Source: Dyadobacter alkalitolerans DSM 23607
GTDB taxonomy: Bacteria > Bacteroidota > Bacteroidia > Cytophagales > Spirosomataceae
Direction of reading: 5' to 3'
Assembly: GCF_000428845.1 (NCBI RefSeq)
Contig: NZ_AUAS01000003.1
Span: 124,001-188,000, forward strand
DNA: 64,000 nucleotides
A model generated the notes under the pieces. It was not told the origin of the DNA and did not search any database. It saw only the letters and a program-made list of their open reading frames with translations. A program made the position numbers and the translations under genes. Positions within the stretch are counted from its first letter, which is position 1. The number at the start of each line of letters is the position of its first letter. Shown here one piece after another: positions 56,922 through 64,000 of this stretch.

Positions 56922-57809
56922 TCAGTTGGCTACCTTCTTGTTCTTCTTGTCAAAACTGAATGTGCGGGAAATGTTAAACCCGTAGTGAATGTCACCCTTG
57001 CCCCAGGTGCCGGTCGTCTCCCCGATAAACTGCTTCTCGATCATACCCAGCGAATTGGTAAAATGCAATTGAAAAACGTGCCCGCCGGTCTCAATGTCAA
57101 CCCCGAACGACATCGAATCGTAGTAAGGAGCAGTAACGGTGTTTTTTTCACGTGCTGTATAAAAATACTCCCCGTTCAATGAAACACGTTTGGACAGTTT
57201 GAACCTTCCCCCGATGCCAAGCGCCAGCAGCACTTTTTCATCGCCAAAAACCTCTGGCCTGTTTCGATGCAGGAATGTGGGCGAAAGCTGCAGGGAAAGC
57301 CTTTCTCCAAATTTACGCGCTATAAGCACCTGGGCTGAATAATATAGTTTGTCCTGAAATTCGAGTTCCTTGTTAACCGTAACAACTCCGGTTCCACCAA
57401 AAAGCGTTAACGAAACCGGAATATTGCGGGCACCATCGCTTTGTTTCAGCACTTTTAGTTTACCAAAAAAATCATAGACTTTCTGCGAAGTGCTCCTCCC
57501 TACCCCGATCATGAAATCGTCCGTCACGCCGTATTCAAAGCCCATCCGCATCGTTGCCTGGTCCAGTCCGAAAAACTGGTAAGCACCCGAATTGAGCCGT
57601 CCGAAACGGTGCGAAATACGAAAGTCCAAATGCTTCTTTTTCATCGTTTCAATGGAATGTCCATTGACGACGCGCGTGGATTTGAATGTGGCAGAAACAG
57701 GCACGGTAACCATGCTATCCTGCTTCGAAAGTTCACTGAGCAGGTCATCCTGGGCATAGAGAACCGTTGTTGAACAAGTCAACATCATCATTAGGCGGAG
57801 TAATTTCAT
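56922..57809 (-). CDS. DUF5777-type outer-membrane beta-barrel protein
   Basis: A 295-residue exported protein (signal peptide 1-19, ending VLYAQ) that fits the DUF5777 barrel family: SIETMKKKHLDFRISHRFGRLNSGAYQFFGLDQATMRMGFEYGV near the N-terminus, alternating strands, and an aromatic-bearing C-terminus. The function of DUF5777 is unknown. It often lies next to YceI, cytochrome or Rieske genes in Bacteroidota, as it does here between the Rieske and YceI genes with 13-base gaps on each side. Confidence 0.85.
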   Translation of the reverse strand: MKLLRLMMMLTCSTTVLYAQDDLLSELSKQDSMVTVPVSATFKSTRVVNGHSIETMKKKHLDFRISHRFGRLNSGAYQFFGLDQATMRMGFEYGVTDDFMIGVGRSTSQKVYDFFGKLKVLKQSDGARNIPVSLTLFGGTGVVTVNKELEFQDKLYYSAQVLIARKFGERLSLQLSPTFLHRNRPEVFGDEKVLLALGIGGRFKLSKRVSLNGEYFYTAREKNTVTAPYYDSMSFGVDIETGGHVFQLHFTNSLGMIEKQFIGETTGTWGKGDIHYGFNISRTFSFDKKNKKVAN

Positions 57810-57822
57810 TGTTTTGGGGCAG

Positions 57823-58326
57823 TTAGGCTGTAACTGTTAATGTATTTCCGTCGGTGGAAAGAGAAGTTTTGTAAGCTTGTAACGGAGTAGTGGCCGGGCC
57901 TTGTTCCACTGCGCCTGTAAGCGAGAATTCTGATTGGTGCGTAGGACATCTGATGTCGTTCTGCTCTTTTCGGTAGCCTACTGTGCTTCCCTCATGCGTG
58001 CAGATCCTGGATAAGGCTACATACTGATTCGCAGTGGTAAAGGCAACCAGGACATCACCAAAAACCTTTCCTGTTCCTGCCGTTTTCAGGTCTTTTGCAT
58101 TGCTATGGGTAAGATCCAGTGTAAAGTTGATCGCATTGCCGGTTGTTGTTCCGGTTACGCCATTTACCGAGCCGCCGCCTGGATTTGGTTCCGGCTCATC
58201 GTCGCTGGATCCGCAGGCCGTCATGGTGGTCCCAATGCAATAAAAAGCCATGAGTGTGGAAGTGCTTAGTCCGAGACTTCTCAGGAATTCACCCCTTTTC
58301 ATTTTGTCTGCTTTAACATTTTCCAT
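57823..58326 (-). CDS. Rieske 2Fe-2S protein, membrane-anchored lipoprotein-like
   Basis: A 167-residue protein with a hydrophobic N-terminus (LRSLGLSTSTLMAFYCIGTT) ending in a possible lipobox at TACGSSDDE (Cys38). The Rieske site is complete: CTH at 109-111 and CPTH at 127-130, which give two Cys and two His for the cluster. The linker before it is Gly/Pro/Glu-rich. No cytochrome b gene is nearby, so it is not part of a standard bc complex; it may pass electrons to a periplasmic partner. It lies 41 bases after the barrel protein gene and 13 before the DUF5777 gene. Confidence 0.88.
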   Translation of the reverse strand: MENVKADKMKRGEFLRSLGLSTSTLMAFYCIGTTMTACGSSDDEPEPNPGGGSVNGVTGTTTGNAINFTLDLTHSNAKDLKTAGTGKVFGDVLVAFTTANQYVALSRICTHEGSTVGYRKEQNDIRCPTHQSEFSLTGAVEQGPATTPLQAYKTSLSTDGNTLTVTA

Positions 58327-58367
58327 AGTGAAGAATTAAATTAGTAGATACAATTTGGGTATGCGGG

Positions 58368-59768
58368 TTATTTGAAAGCGGGTGTATAGCGCAGTGATAT
58401 CCATGTTCCTATGGTCATCAGATTGACCTTTCCGTAGCCAACCCCTTTGACCGGAATGCGGATATAAGGTTCTGCTACTAATGACAGCTTTTTTGTAATT
58501 GTGCGCTCATAGCCTACGGAAGCATTGATATGGCTTAATAAAAACAACCCTGTCTTACCAGTCCAACCTGGCTTCTGATCGTAAACGTATTTGGCATAAT
58601 GATATTTGTATTTCTCTTTCTGAGCATAGTAAGAGGAAACACCGGCGCCCACGAACAATCTGGATTGCTCTTTCTGCATTACATTGTATCGCAGGCCAAG
58701 CGGAATTTCAAACATTGTACATTCCCCATCGACTCCATACGGTGTATTATATTTTGTGACGTACTCCATCAATTCATATTCTTCGGCATTGGCATAATAG
58801 TCTTTTCGGCTCCAAATGAGGCCGCTTTGCAGGTAAAGCCTGGGCATAAGCGCGTATTCCAGCAACAGTGAAAATGCAACACCAGGCTTTGTATAATTTT
58901 TAAAACCAACTGTGGATAAATCGGGTGAATAACCCAGCCTTACGGCCCATTTGCTATCATCCATTTTTGTTTTTTCCGGCTCAGGAACTTCCGTAACTGC
59001 CGGAGCAGTGAATGTTATAGTCGGGATTTCTGGCTGATTTTCCCAATTCAATGTTCTGCTGGACAACATTGCGGCGGAAATAAGTAACCGGGCTTGCTCT
59101 TCGCTGATTTTTTGATTTATACTATCCTCATTTACAGCATTGTTTGCCAAAACCGGCTCTGCTGATTCGCTTTCGGCAATGTTTTTAGTAGAAAAAGCCC
59201 CGTCGCCTCCCTCCTGCTTTGAGCGGTTAGGCTCTAAGTACACTCCGCCTGTCTTAGACTGGCTCCGGGGCAATTTTTTCCTGCGTTGGTAGTCGGTAAT
59301 GTTCAAATTTGCGACAGAGGAAGATTTCGCAATGTCTGCTTCCTTATTACGTAATGGTTTGGTCGGCTGAATGTCACTTTCCGGCTGCTTTTCAGGCGAT
59401 TCCGGATTTTTTTTACTAGTCTGGATTTGGTTTTTAGTTAAATCAGTTTTATCAAAATTGCTTGTTGCTACATCGTCACTTGCCTTATTATCAACTACAA
59501 TTCCCCTTTTCGACTGGCCGTCAGTACTGGGCAGGGTCACTGATTCGTGCGTGTTGTTTGTGAAATACAAGGCGAAGCCAATCGGGATCAGCAGCGCAAG
59601 TAAGCCCAAAGACCACCATTTCCTCAACCAGCCGCCCGCAACTTTGCCATCGTTGGCGTCCAGCCGTTTTCTTAAACTATTCCAATCCTCCGGATCAAAT
59701 TGTGGATCAAGCTCTTCTGATGACTTTCTGAAGAGCTTATCCAGTTCGTCATCTGGTAACTCTGTCAT
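58368..59768 (-). CDS. Anti-sigma-like membrane protein with C-terminal beta-barrel domain
   Basis: The ATG at 59768 gives MTELPDDELDKLFRKSSEEL; a TTG at 59777 would add three residues. The 466-residue protein has an acidic N-terminal part similar to anti-sigma regions, one transmembrane helix (about 50-70, WWSLGLLALLIPIGFALYF), a long low-complexity linker rich in Lys, Ser, Asn and Glu (about 75-250), and a C-terminal PorT-like or OMP_b-brl barrel (about 260-466, KWAVRLGYSPDLS to GTWISLRYTP). It overlaps the sigma factor gene by 20 bases, as sigma/anti-sigma pairs do. A protein spanning both membranes would be unusual but this layout is known in Bacteroidota. Confidence 0.75.
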   Translation of the reverse strand: MTELPDDELDKLFRKSSEELDPQFDPEDWNSLRKRLDANDGKVAGGWLRKWWSLGLLALLIPIGFALYFTNNTHESVTLPSTDGQSKRGIVVDNKASDDVATSNFDKTDLTKNQIQTSKKNPESPEKQPESDIQPTKPLRNKEADIAKSSSVANLNITDYQRRKKLPRSQSKTGGVYLEPNRSKQEGGDGAFSTKNIAESESAEPVLANNAVNEDSINQKISEEQARLLISAAMLSSRTLNWENQPEIPTITFTAPAVTEVPEPEKTKMDDSKWAVRLGYSPDLSTVGFKNYTKPGVAFSLLLEYALMPRLYLQSGLIWSRKDYYANAEEYELMEYVTKYNTPYGVDGECTMFEIPLGLRYNVMQKEQSRLFVGAGVSSYYAQKEKYKYHYAKYVYDQKPGWTGKTGLFLLSHINASVGYERTITKKLSLVAEPYIRIPVKGVGYGKVNLMTIGTWISLRYTPAFK

Positions 59769-60318
59769 AATCGCCAATATTTATTTTAGATAACATTTCT
59801 CTCAATTTTTCTCTTGCACGCGACAGATTTGACTTCGACGCCCCTACTGAAATATTCAGCTGGTCTGCAATCTCTTCGTGTGTATAGCCGTCTATAACTG
59901 ATAAACTAAATACAAGTCTGTAAGAAGGGGTCAGTTTCTGGATCAGCTCCATCAATTCTTCGTGCGCAAGTTTGCTGATGACCGTTTCATCAATGGCCAC
60001 ATTGTCCGCAACTTCCACATCATCGAAAACATCCCGGCGTATTTCTTGTCTGTAATGATCGAGGGCTGTATTAATCATAATTCTGCTCAACCAGGTTTTA
60101 AATGAACGGCTGGAATCGAATGTATCCAGCTTGGTAAAAACCTTAAAAAATCCATCGTTGAGTATTTCCTTCGCTTCTTCCCTGCTGCGTGTATAGCGCA
60201 AACAAATGCTCATAGCATAGCCGTAAAACTGTTTATACAACAGCTCCTGACTGCGGCGGTTTTTCTTTAAACAGCCGTCGAGTAGTTCAAGAAGAACGGC
60301 GGAGGTATACTCGGGCAT
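59749..60318 (-). CDS. ECF-type RNA polymerase sigma factor
   Basis: I take the ATG at 60318 (MPEYTSAVLLELLDGCL); a TTG at 60381 would add a 21-residue tail with no family likeness. The 189-residue product has region 2 (LLYKQFYGYAMSICLRYTRSREEAKEILNDGFFKVFTKL) and region 4 (LTPSYRLVFSLSVIDGYTHEEIADQLNISVGASKSNLSRAREKL). These are the two domains of an ECF sigma factor of the Bacteroidota group. It heads the unit with the barrel protein, Rieske, DUF5777 and YceI genes and probably drives its own operon. No exact promoter match was found upstream. Confidence 0.93.
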   Translation of the reverse strand: MPEYTSAVLLELLDGCLKKNRRSQELLYKQFYGYAMSICLRYTRSREEAKEILNDGFFKVFTKLDTFDSSRSFKTWLSRIMINTALDHYRQEIRRDVFDDVEVADNVAIDETVISKLAHEELMELIQKLTPSYRLVFSLSVIDGYTHEEIADQLNISVGASKSNLSRAREKLREMLSKINIGDYDRVTR

Positions 60319-60545
60319 GCTATTTGCTCTTTTAACACTAGTACGGCAAACCGAAAGCCAGGGTTGCGTACAAGTTTGCAATTTTTTGGTGAATTTTTAC
60401 AACCATTTGAGAATGTTGCCATTAAGTCACCGTTTGACCAGAATTTTTGCCTTGTCAAATGTGAAAACTGTGGATTTTTCTCCAAATTTGGCAGCATAGT
60501 ACAATTACTCAACGTTAATTTTTCCTGACCGGTCAGGGCCATTGA

Positions 60546-61625
60546 ATGACTGAAAAACGTCCTCATCTTAACATTATCGATTCCCGCTTTCTTGAACTGG
60601 ACGCATTACGCGGTCTGGCGGCGGTGCTGGTTGTCCTTTTTCATTTCACGATCAATTCCAACAGCTTATTACTGGGATGGGAATTCCGATATGGCGTCAC
60701 AGGCGTTGATATATTTTTCATCATCAGCGGATTTGTGATCTTTCTTACCATTTCAAGAGTAAAAAAATGGCCTGATTTCGTCGTTTCCAGGTTTGCCAGG
60801 TTGTATCCGGCATTCTGGTGCTGCCTGTTGATAACGACAATCGCCATGATGCTTTTTGAACCCGAAGCAGTCACCCTGCAAAAGATCCTGGCAAATATGA
60901 CGATGATGTCGATCTTTTTCAATCAGGAGAATATGGACCAGTCTTACTGGACATTATTGGTTGAGCTTATATTCTATTTCTGGATCCTGATGTTACTGGT
61001 TACCGGAAATATTAAAAACATTGTGAGTGCGGGTTTTATTTTTACCGTTTTCATTATCCTTTTTCATGCTTTTTCGCCGCTGTATGCGGGTGTTCATGAG
61101 TTTGCGACCCGGAAGATCGAACTGCTGAATCACTTCCCGTTGTTCTTTTCCGGCATTCTTTTCTACCTCATCAGAAATGGGAATCATGTAAGGAAAAACT
61201 CGCTATTAATTGGGTTTTGCCTCTTCGCAGCGTGTTATCTGCACAACCAGGGCGGCCGGTCACAGTATCATGTGACTCCTTATGAACATTATGCGATCCT
61301 GACTTTTTTTCACGTTGTTTTTGCACTGGCGATATTTGGCAAGCTGAAATTTTTAAACAAAGCGCCACTGCTCTTCTTAGGTAAAATATCCTATTGCCTG
61401 TATCTGATCCATCAGTATGTGGGTTTGCGTTTGCTGGCAATGCTAACCGATGTCTGGCAGGTGAACATTTACCCTGCCCTGATCATTACCATGGCCGTGG
61501 TTACCTTAGCCGCCTATCTGATTAACAAATTTGTTGAAATTCCGGCCAATCATTTAATACGCAACTGGTACAAAAACCGGAATCAGAAAGGCTCACATAC
61601 CCGCTCCCGGGAAATTGCCATATAA
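60546..61625 (+). CDS. Acyltransferase-3 (OafA/YrhL-like) membrane protein
   Basis: A 359-residue polytopic membrane protein with about ten helices. Its signatures are LDALRGLAAVLVVLFHFTINSN near the N-terminus (with the conserved Arg and His of the acyl-transfer site) and GVTGVDIFFIISGFVIFLTI. It would transfer acetyl or similar groups to cell-surface sugars. No C-terminal SGNH domain is present. It is divergent from the sigma factor gene. Confidence 0.9.
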   Translation: MTEKRPHLNIIDSRFLELDALRGLAAVLVVLFHFTINSNSLLLGWEFRYGVTGVDIFFIISGFVIFLTISRVKKWPDFVVSRFARLYPAFWCCLLITTIAMMLFEPEAVTLQKILANMTMMSIFFNQENMDQSYWTLLVELIFYFWILMLLVTGNIKNIVSAGFIFTVFIILFHAFSPLYAGVHEFATRKIELLNHFPLFFSGILFYLIRNGNHVRKNSLLIGFCLFAACYLHNQGGRSQYHVTPYEHYAILTFFHVVFALAIFGKLKFLNKAPLLFLGKISYCLYLIHQYVGLRLLAMLTDVWQVNIYPALIITMAVVTLAAYLINKFVEIPANHLIRNWYKNRNQKGSHTRSREIAI

Positions 61626-61643
61626 TAGTTTCCTGATCTTACT

Positions 61644-61651
61644 TACTTTTG
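61644..61651 (+). promoter_or_regulatory. Candidate -7 promoter element of the ABC transporter operon
   Basis: TACTTTTG is an exact TAnnTTTG match, 70 bases before the ABC gene start, and is followed by GCAGCC, much like the DUF177 promoter at 40306. No -33 TTTG at standard spacing. Confidence 0.45.
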
Positions 61652-61721
61652 CAGCCTAACCACGCATATTTGAATATTATTTTCAAATCATGTGTTATCA
61701 TATGCACTATACTGACTTTTA

Positions 61722-63533
61722 ATGGCCAAAAGTGAAACCACTCCTGAACAACCATCGCCATTCGCGGTGCGAAAAATAAGCTGGCAAGGGCTCAAAACGA
61801 CGCTTGACCTGCTTCGCTATTTAAGACCCTACCGGGTTACATTTGCTATCGGACTCGTTTTTCTGGTACTCTCCACCGCCACGTCGTTGGCCTTCCCAAA
61901 GCTGGTAGGAAGCATTATAGAGGTTATTGAAGGCAAGTCGCCTTATACCATCAATCAGATCACGCTTTTCCTGTTTTTTATACTGATATGCCAGGCGGTA
62001 TTCTCTTTTTTCCGGGTGTATTTGTTTACTAAAGTCAGTGAGATGGCGATGACCAATATCCGGTCAGATGTTTTTACCAAAATCATCACATTACCCATCT
62101 CTTTCCTGGAACAGCGCCGCGTTGGCGAACTCACGAGCCGCATCACCTCCGATGTTTCCCAGCTGCAAGGATTGCTTTCCTTCACATTAGCCGAGATTTT
62201 CAGACAGGTTGCGACATTAATCGTGGGTGTTTCCATTCTCTTTTACACTTCCTGGAAACTTACGCTTTTCATGCTGGCCACATTTCCTGTCCTCGTTGTC
62301 GCTTCCGTATTTTTTGGCCGGCATCAGCGTCGGTTGGCCAGGAAGGTGCAGGACGAGCTCGCTGCGGCCAATGTGGTTGTGGAGGAAACATTGCAGTCTG
62401 TAAATGTGGTCAAAGCATTTACCAATGAACCGCTTGAAGTAAACCGTTACCAGCTGATTTTGAAGCGTGTAGTAGACTTATCGCTTTATGCGGCAGCATT
62501 CCGGGGCGGGTTTGTTTCGTTTATCATTTTTGCGCTTTTCGGCGGCATAGTCGGGGTGGTCTGGTATGGTGCTGGACTGGTGCAGGCGGGTGAGTTCGGA
62601 CTTTCTGATTTGTTTACATTCATTCTTTACACCACATTCATAGGCGCTTCGATCAGCGGAATGGGCGATTTATACGCACAGATCAACCGAGTTATCGGTG
62701 CTTCGGAAAGGATATTTGAAATACTGGAAGAAAAACCTGAGCTGGACCTGGAAAACGCAAGAAATACACCTGCAAGCCCGATCGAAGGGCACATTGCGTA
62801 TCAGGATGTGCATTTCTCTTATCCTTCACGGGCTGATCTGCCGGTTTTAAAAGGGATTTCTTTTGATATAAAAGCTGGGGAAAAAATCGCGCTGGTAGGA
62901 TACAGCGGCGCTGGAAAGTCAACGATCGTTCAGCTGCTCATGCGTTTTTACGATCACCAGACGGGCAACATTCTTATTGACGGCCAACCTGTTGAATCTT
63001 ACGGACTCACCGAGCTAAGGAAAAACATTGCTATTGTGCCGCAGGAAGTAATGTTGTTTGGCGGGACTATTTATGAAAACATTGCCTACGGAAAACCCAA
63101 TGCTACCCGGGAAGAAATTTATGATGCCGCCCGTCGCGCGCATGCAAGGGAGTTCATTGATACATTCCCTGAAAAATTTGACACGGTGGTTGGCGAACGC
63201 GGCATCAAGCTTTCCGGCGGTCAACGTCAGCGCATCGCCATTGCACGCGCGATTTTGAAAGATCCTAAAATTCTGATCCTCGACGAAGCAACAAGTTCAC
63301 TTGATGCGGAATCGGAAAAGCTGGTGCAGATTGCGTTGGATGAATTGATGAAAAACCGCACTACAATCGTTATAGCGCACCGTTTGGCGACTATCCGGAA
63401 GGTGGATATGATTTACGTTATCCGGGAAGGCCGCATTGCGGAATCCGGAACGCATCAGCAATTAACACTTATGGACAATGGTTTGTACGCAAATCTGATC
63501 AAATTGCAGTTTGAAACCGCAGATAGCAATTGA
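61722..63533 (+). CDS. ABC exporter, fused membrane and ATPase domains
   Basis: A 603-residue half-transporter of the MsbA/lipid-drug exporter class. The six-helix membrane domain occupies about 1-330, with the intracellular coupling region SRITSDVSQLQ. The ATPase domain has Walker A GYSGAGKST, the signature LSGGQRQRIAIARAILKD, Walker B ILILDEATSSLD and the switch histidine in IVIAHRLATI. It would act as a homodimer. The substrate is unknown. Its stop codon overlaps the start of the MutS-like gene (TGATG at 63531-63535), so the two are coupled. Confidence 0.93.
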   Translation: MAKSETTPEQPSPFAVRKISWQGLKTTLDLLRYLRPYRVTFAIGLVFLVLSTATSLAFPKLVGSIIEVIEGKSPYTINQITLFLFFILICQAVFSFFRVYLFTKVSEMAMTNIRSDVFTKIITLPISFLEQRRVGELTSRITSDVSQLQGLLSFTLAEIFRQVATLIVGVSILFYTSWKLTLFMLATFPVLVVASVFFGRHQRRLARKVQDELAAANVVVEETLQSVNVVKAFTNEPLEVNRYQLILKRVVDLSLYAAAFRGGFVSFIIFALFGGIVGVVWYGAGLVQAGEFGLSDLFTFILYTTFIGASISGMGDLYAQINRVIGASERIFEILEEKPELDLENARNTPASPIEGHIAYQDVHFSYPSRADLPVLKGISFDIKAGEKIALVGYSGAGKSTIVQLLMRFYDHQTGNILIDGQPVESYGLTELRKNIAIVPQEVMLFGGTIYENIAYGKPNATREEIYDAARRAHAREFIDTFPEKFDTVVGERGIKLSGGQRQRIAIARAILKDPKILILDEATSSLDAESEKLVQIALDELMKNRTTIVIAHRLATIRKVDMIYVIREGRIAESGTHQQLTLMDNGLYANLIKLQFETADSN

Positions 63534-64000
63534 TGGAAACAAGCAGCCCAACCCAGAAATCCTCCAAAGCATTTTTTGAAACAGAAAAAAACAAAGCAGC
63601 CATTGCCGAGGCAGCCGCATTGCAAAAATTCAATCAGCTGGCCATTGCCAGGTTACTCGTATTTTTTGCCATGATCTTCTGCTTATGGCTGTGGAGTAAT
63701 CAAAATCAGCCCATTTGGGGTTTGGTAGCATTCGGCTTGCTTGTAATTTTTCTGATTTCCATGCGCCGCCAGCAAGCTGCGCGAAAACTCCGCGATTTTC
63801 AGCATAACCTCGTCCATATTAACACCGATGAGCTAAGCAGGCTGTTATTCCGCTTCAACAGAGCAGATTCCGGCGTGCAGTTCCAGGAAAAAGACCATGC
63901 ATATGGCAGCGATCTGGACATATTTGGTGAATATTCCCTGTACAAGCTCCTTAACCGGACCCGCACCGCGGAAGGCAGCCAGCGTTTTGCAAGCTGGCTT
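63533..64000 (+). CDS. MutS-like ATPase with membrane helices (5' part, cut by window edge)
   Basis: The frame opens with the ATG at 63533 overlapping the stop of the ABC gene and is open to the window end (156 codons seen). The visible part has two hydrophobic helices (LAIARLLVFFAMIFCLWLW and WGLVAFGLLVIFLISM), then a region leading to DHAYGSDLDIFGEYSLYKLLNRTRTAEGSQRFASWL. That resembles the core-entry motif of the MutS-like proteins found in Bacteroidota. The ATPase domain itself lies outside the window. These membrane-bearing MutS relatives are not known to act in classical mismatch repair. Confidence 0.75.
   Translation, partial: METSSPTQKSSKAFFETEKNKAAIAEAAALQKFNQLAIARLLVFFAMIFCLWLWSNQNQPIWGLVAFGLLVIFLISMRRQQAARKLRDFQHNLVHINTDELSRLLFRFNRADSGVQFQEKDHAYGSDLDIFGEYSLYKLLNRTRTAEGSQRFASWL

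Overview
The window is a contiguous piece of a Bacteroidota chromosome. Supporting signs are a SusC/SusD pair, promoter elements of the TAnnTTTG type, and the order DUF177-rpmF-plsX-fabH-efp-accB-accC. Lipoproteins with Bacteroidota-style lipoboxes and a Bacteroidota-type ECF sigma factor agree with this. Protein style points to Cytophagales, probably a Dyadobacter-like member of the Spirosomataceae; the genus is an inference. No rRNA, tRNA, CRISPR array, prophage or complete insertion sequence was seen.

Layout. Bases 1-5300 hold the start of a PQQ-type sugar dehydrogenase (cut by the left edge), purM, a REP-associated (RAYT/IS200-like) transposase with a tandem array and a perfect palindrome at its 3' end, argH, and a small redoxin. 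Bases 5500-16830 form a minus-strand nutrient or oxidation locus: a haem-c/copper-monooxygenase-like protein, a giant FG-GAP/ASPIC protein, a vanadium-haloperoxidase-type PAP2 enzyme, then SusC and SusD. Next come argB, a DsbD-like reductant transporter, a secreted DUF4965-type 'glutaminase', two tandem paralogous lipoprotein genes (one frameshifted), a short region with direct repeats and a possible structured RNA, and a GIY-YIG protein with a large inverted repeat. Bases 25799-31899 are a MarR-TolC-MFP-RND efflux operon with recognisable operator sites. Then follow a frameshifted membrane protein, an M48 protease, a PlsC-like acyltransferase, a TIGR01777 epimerase, an M61 peptidase, a small barrel protein and a NeuD-like acetyltransferase.

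Bases 40300-45850 are the housekeeping fatty-acid/ribosome cluster. After it come a Uma2 protein, a HigBA toxin-antitoxin pair, a Tat-exported Gfo/Idh/MocA oxidoreductase, a divergent Nramp-family transporter, an unrecognised 486-residue protein, a GGCT-like protein, coaX, and a GH2 beta-galactosidase homologue that lacks the segment carrying the catalytic nucleophile. Bases 56348-60318 are a five-gene unit: ECF sigma factor, membrane-anchored barrel protein, Rieske protein, DUF5777 barrel and YceI. The window ends with an acyltransferase-3 protein, an ABC exporter, and the start of a MutS-like gene.

The most notable points are the family of palindromes with a fixed CTTAAG core and compensating arm changes, linked to the RAYT gene; the inactive-looking GH2 enzyme; the MarR operator placed exactly in the promoter spacer; the direct-repeat-flanked element with a possible three-way-junction RNA near 24.8 kb; and the sigma-Rieske-DUF5777-YceI operon. 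Two genes carry single-base frameshifts that could be real or sequencing errors. Functions are assigned by reading motifs only; no database search was run.
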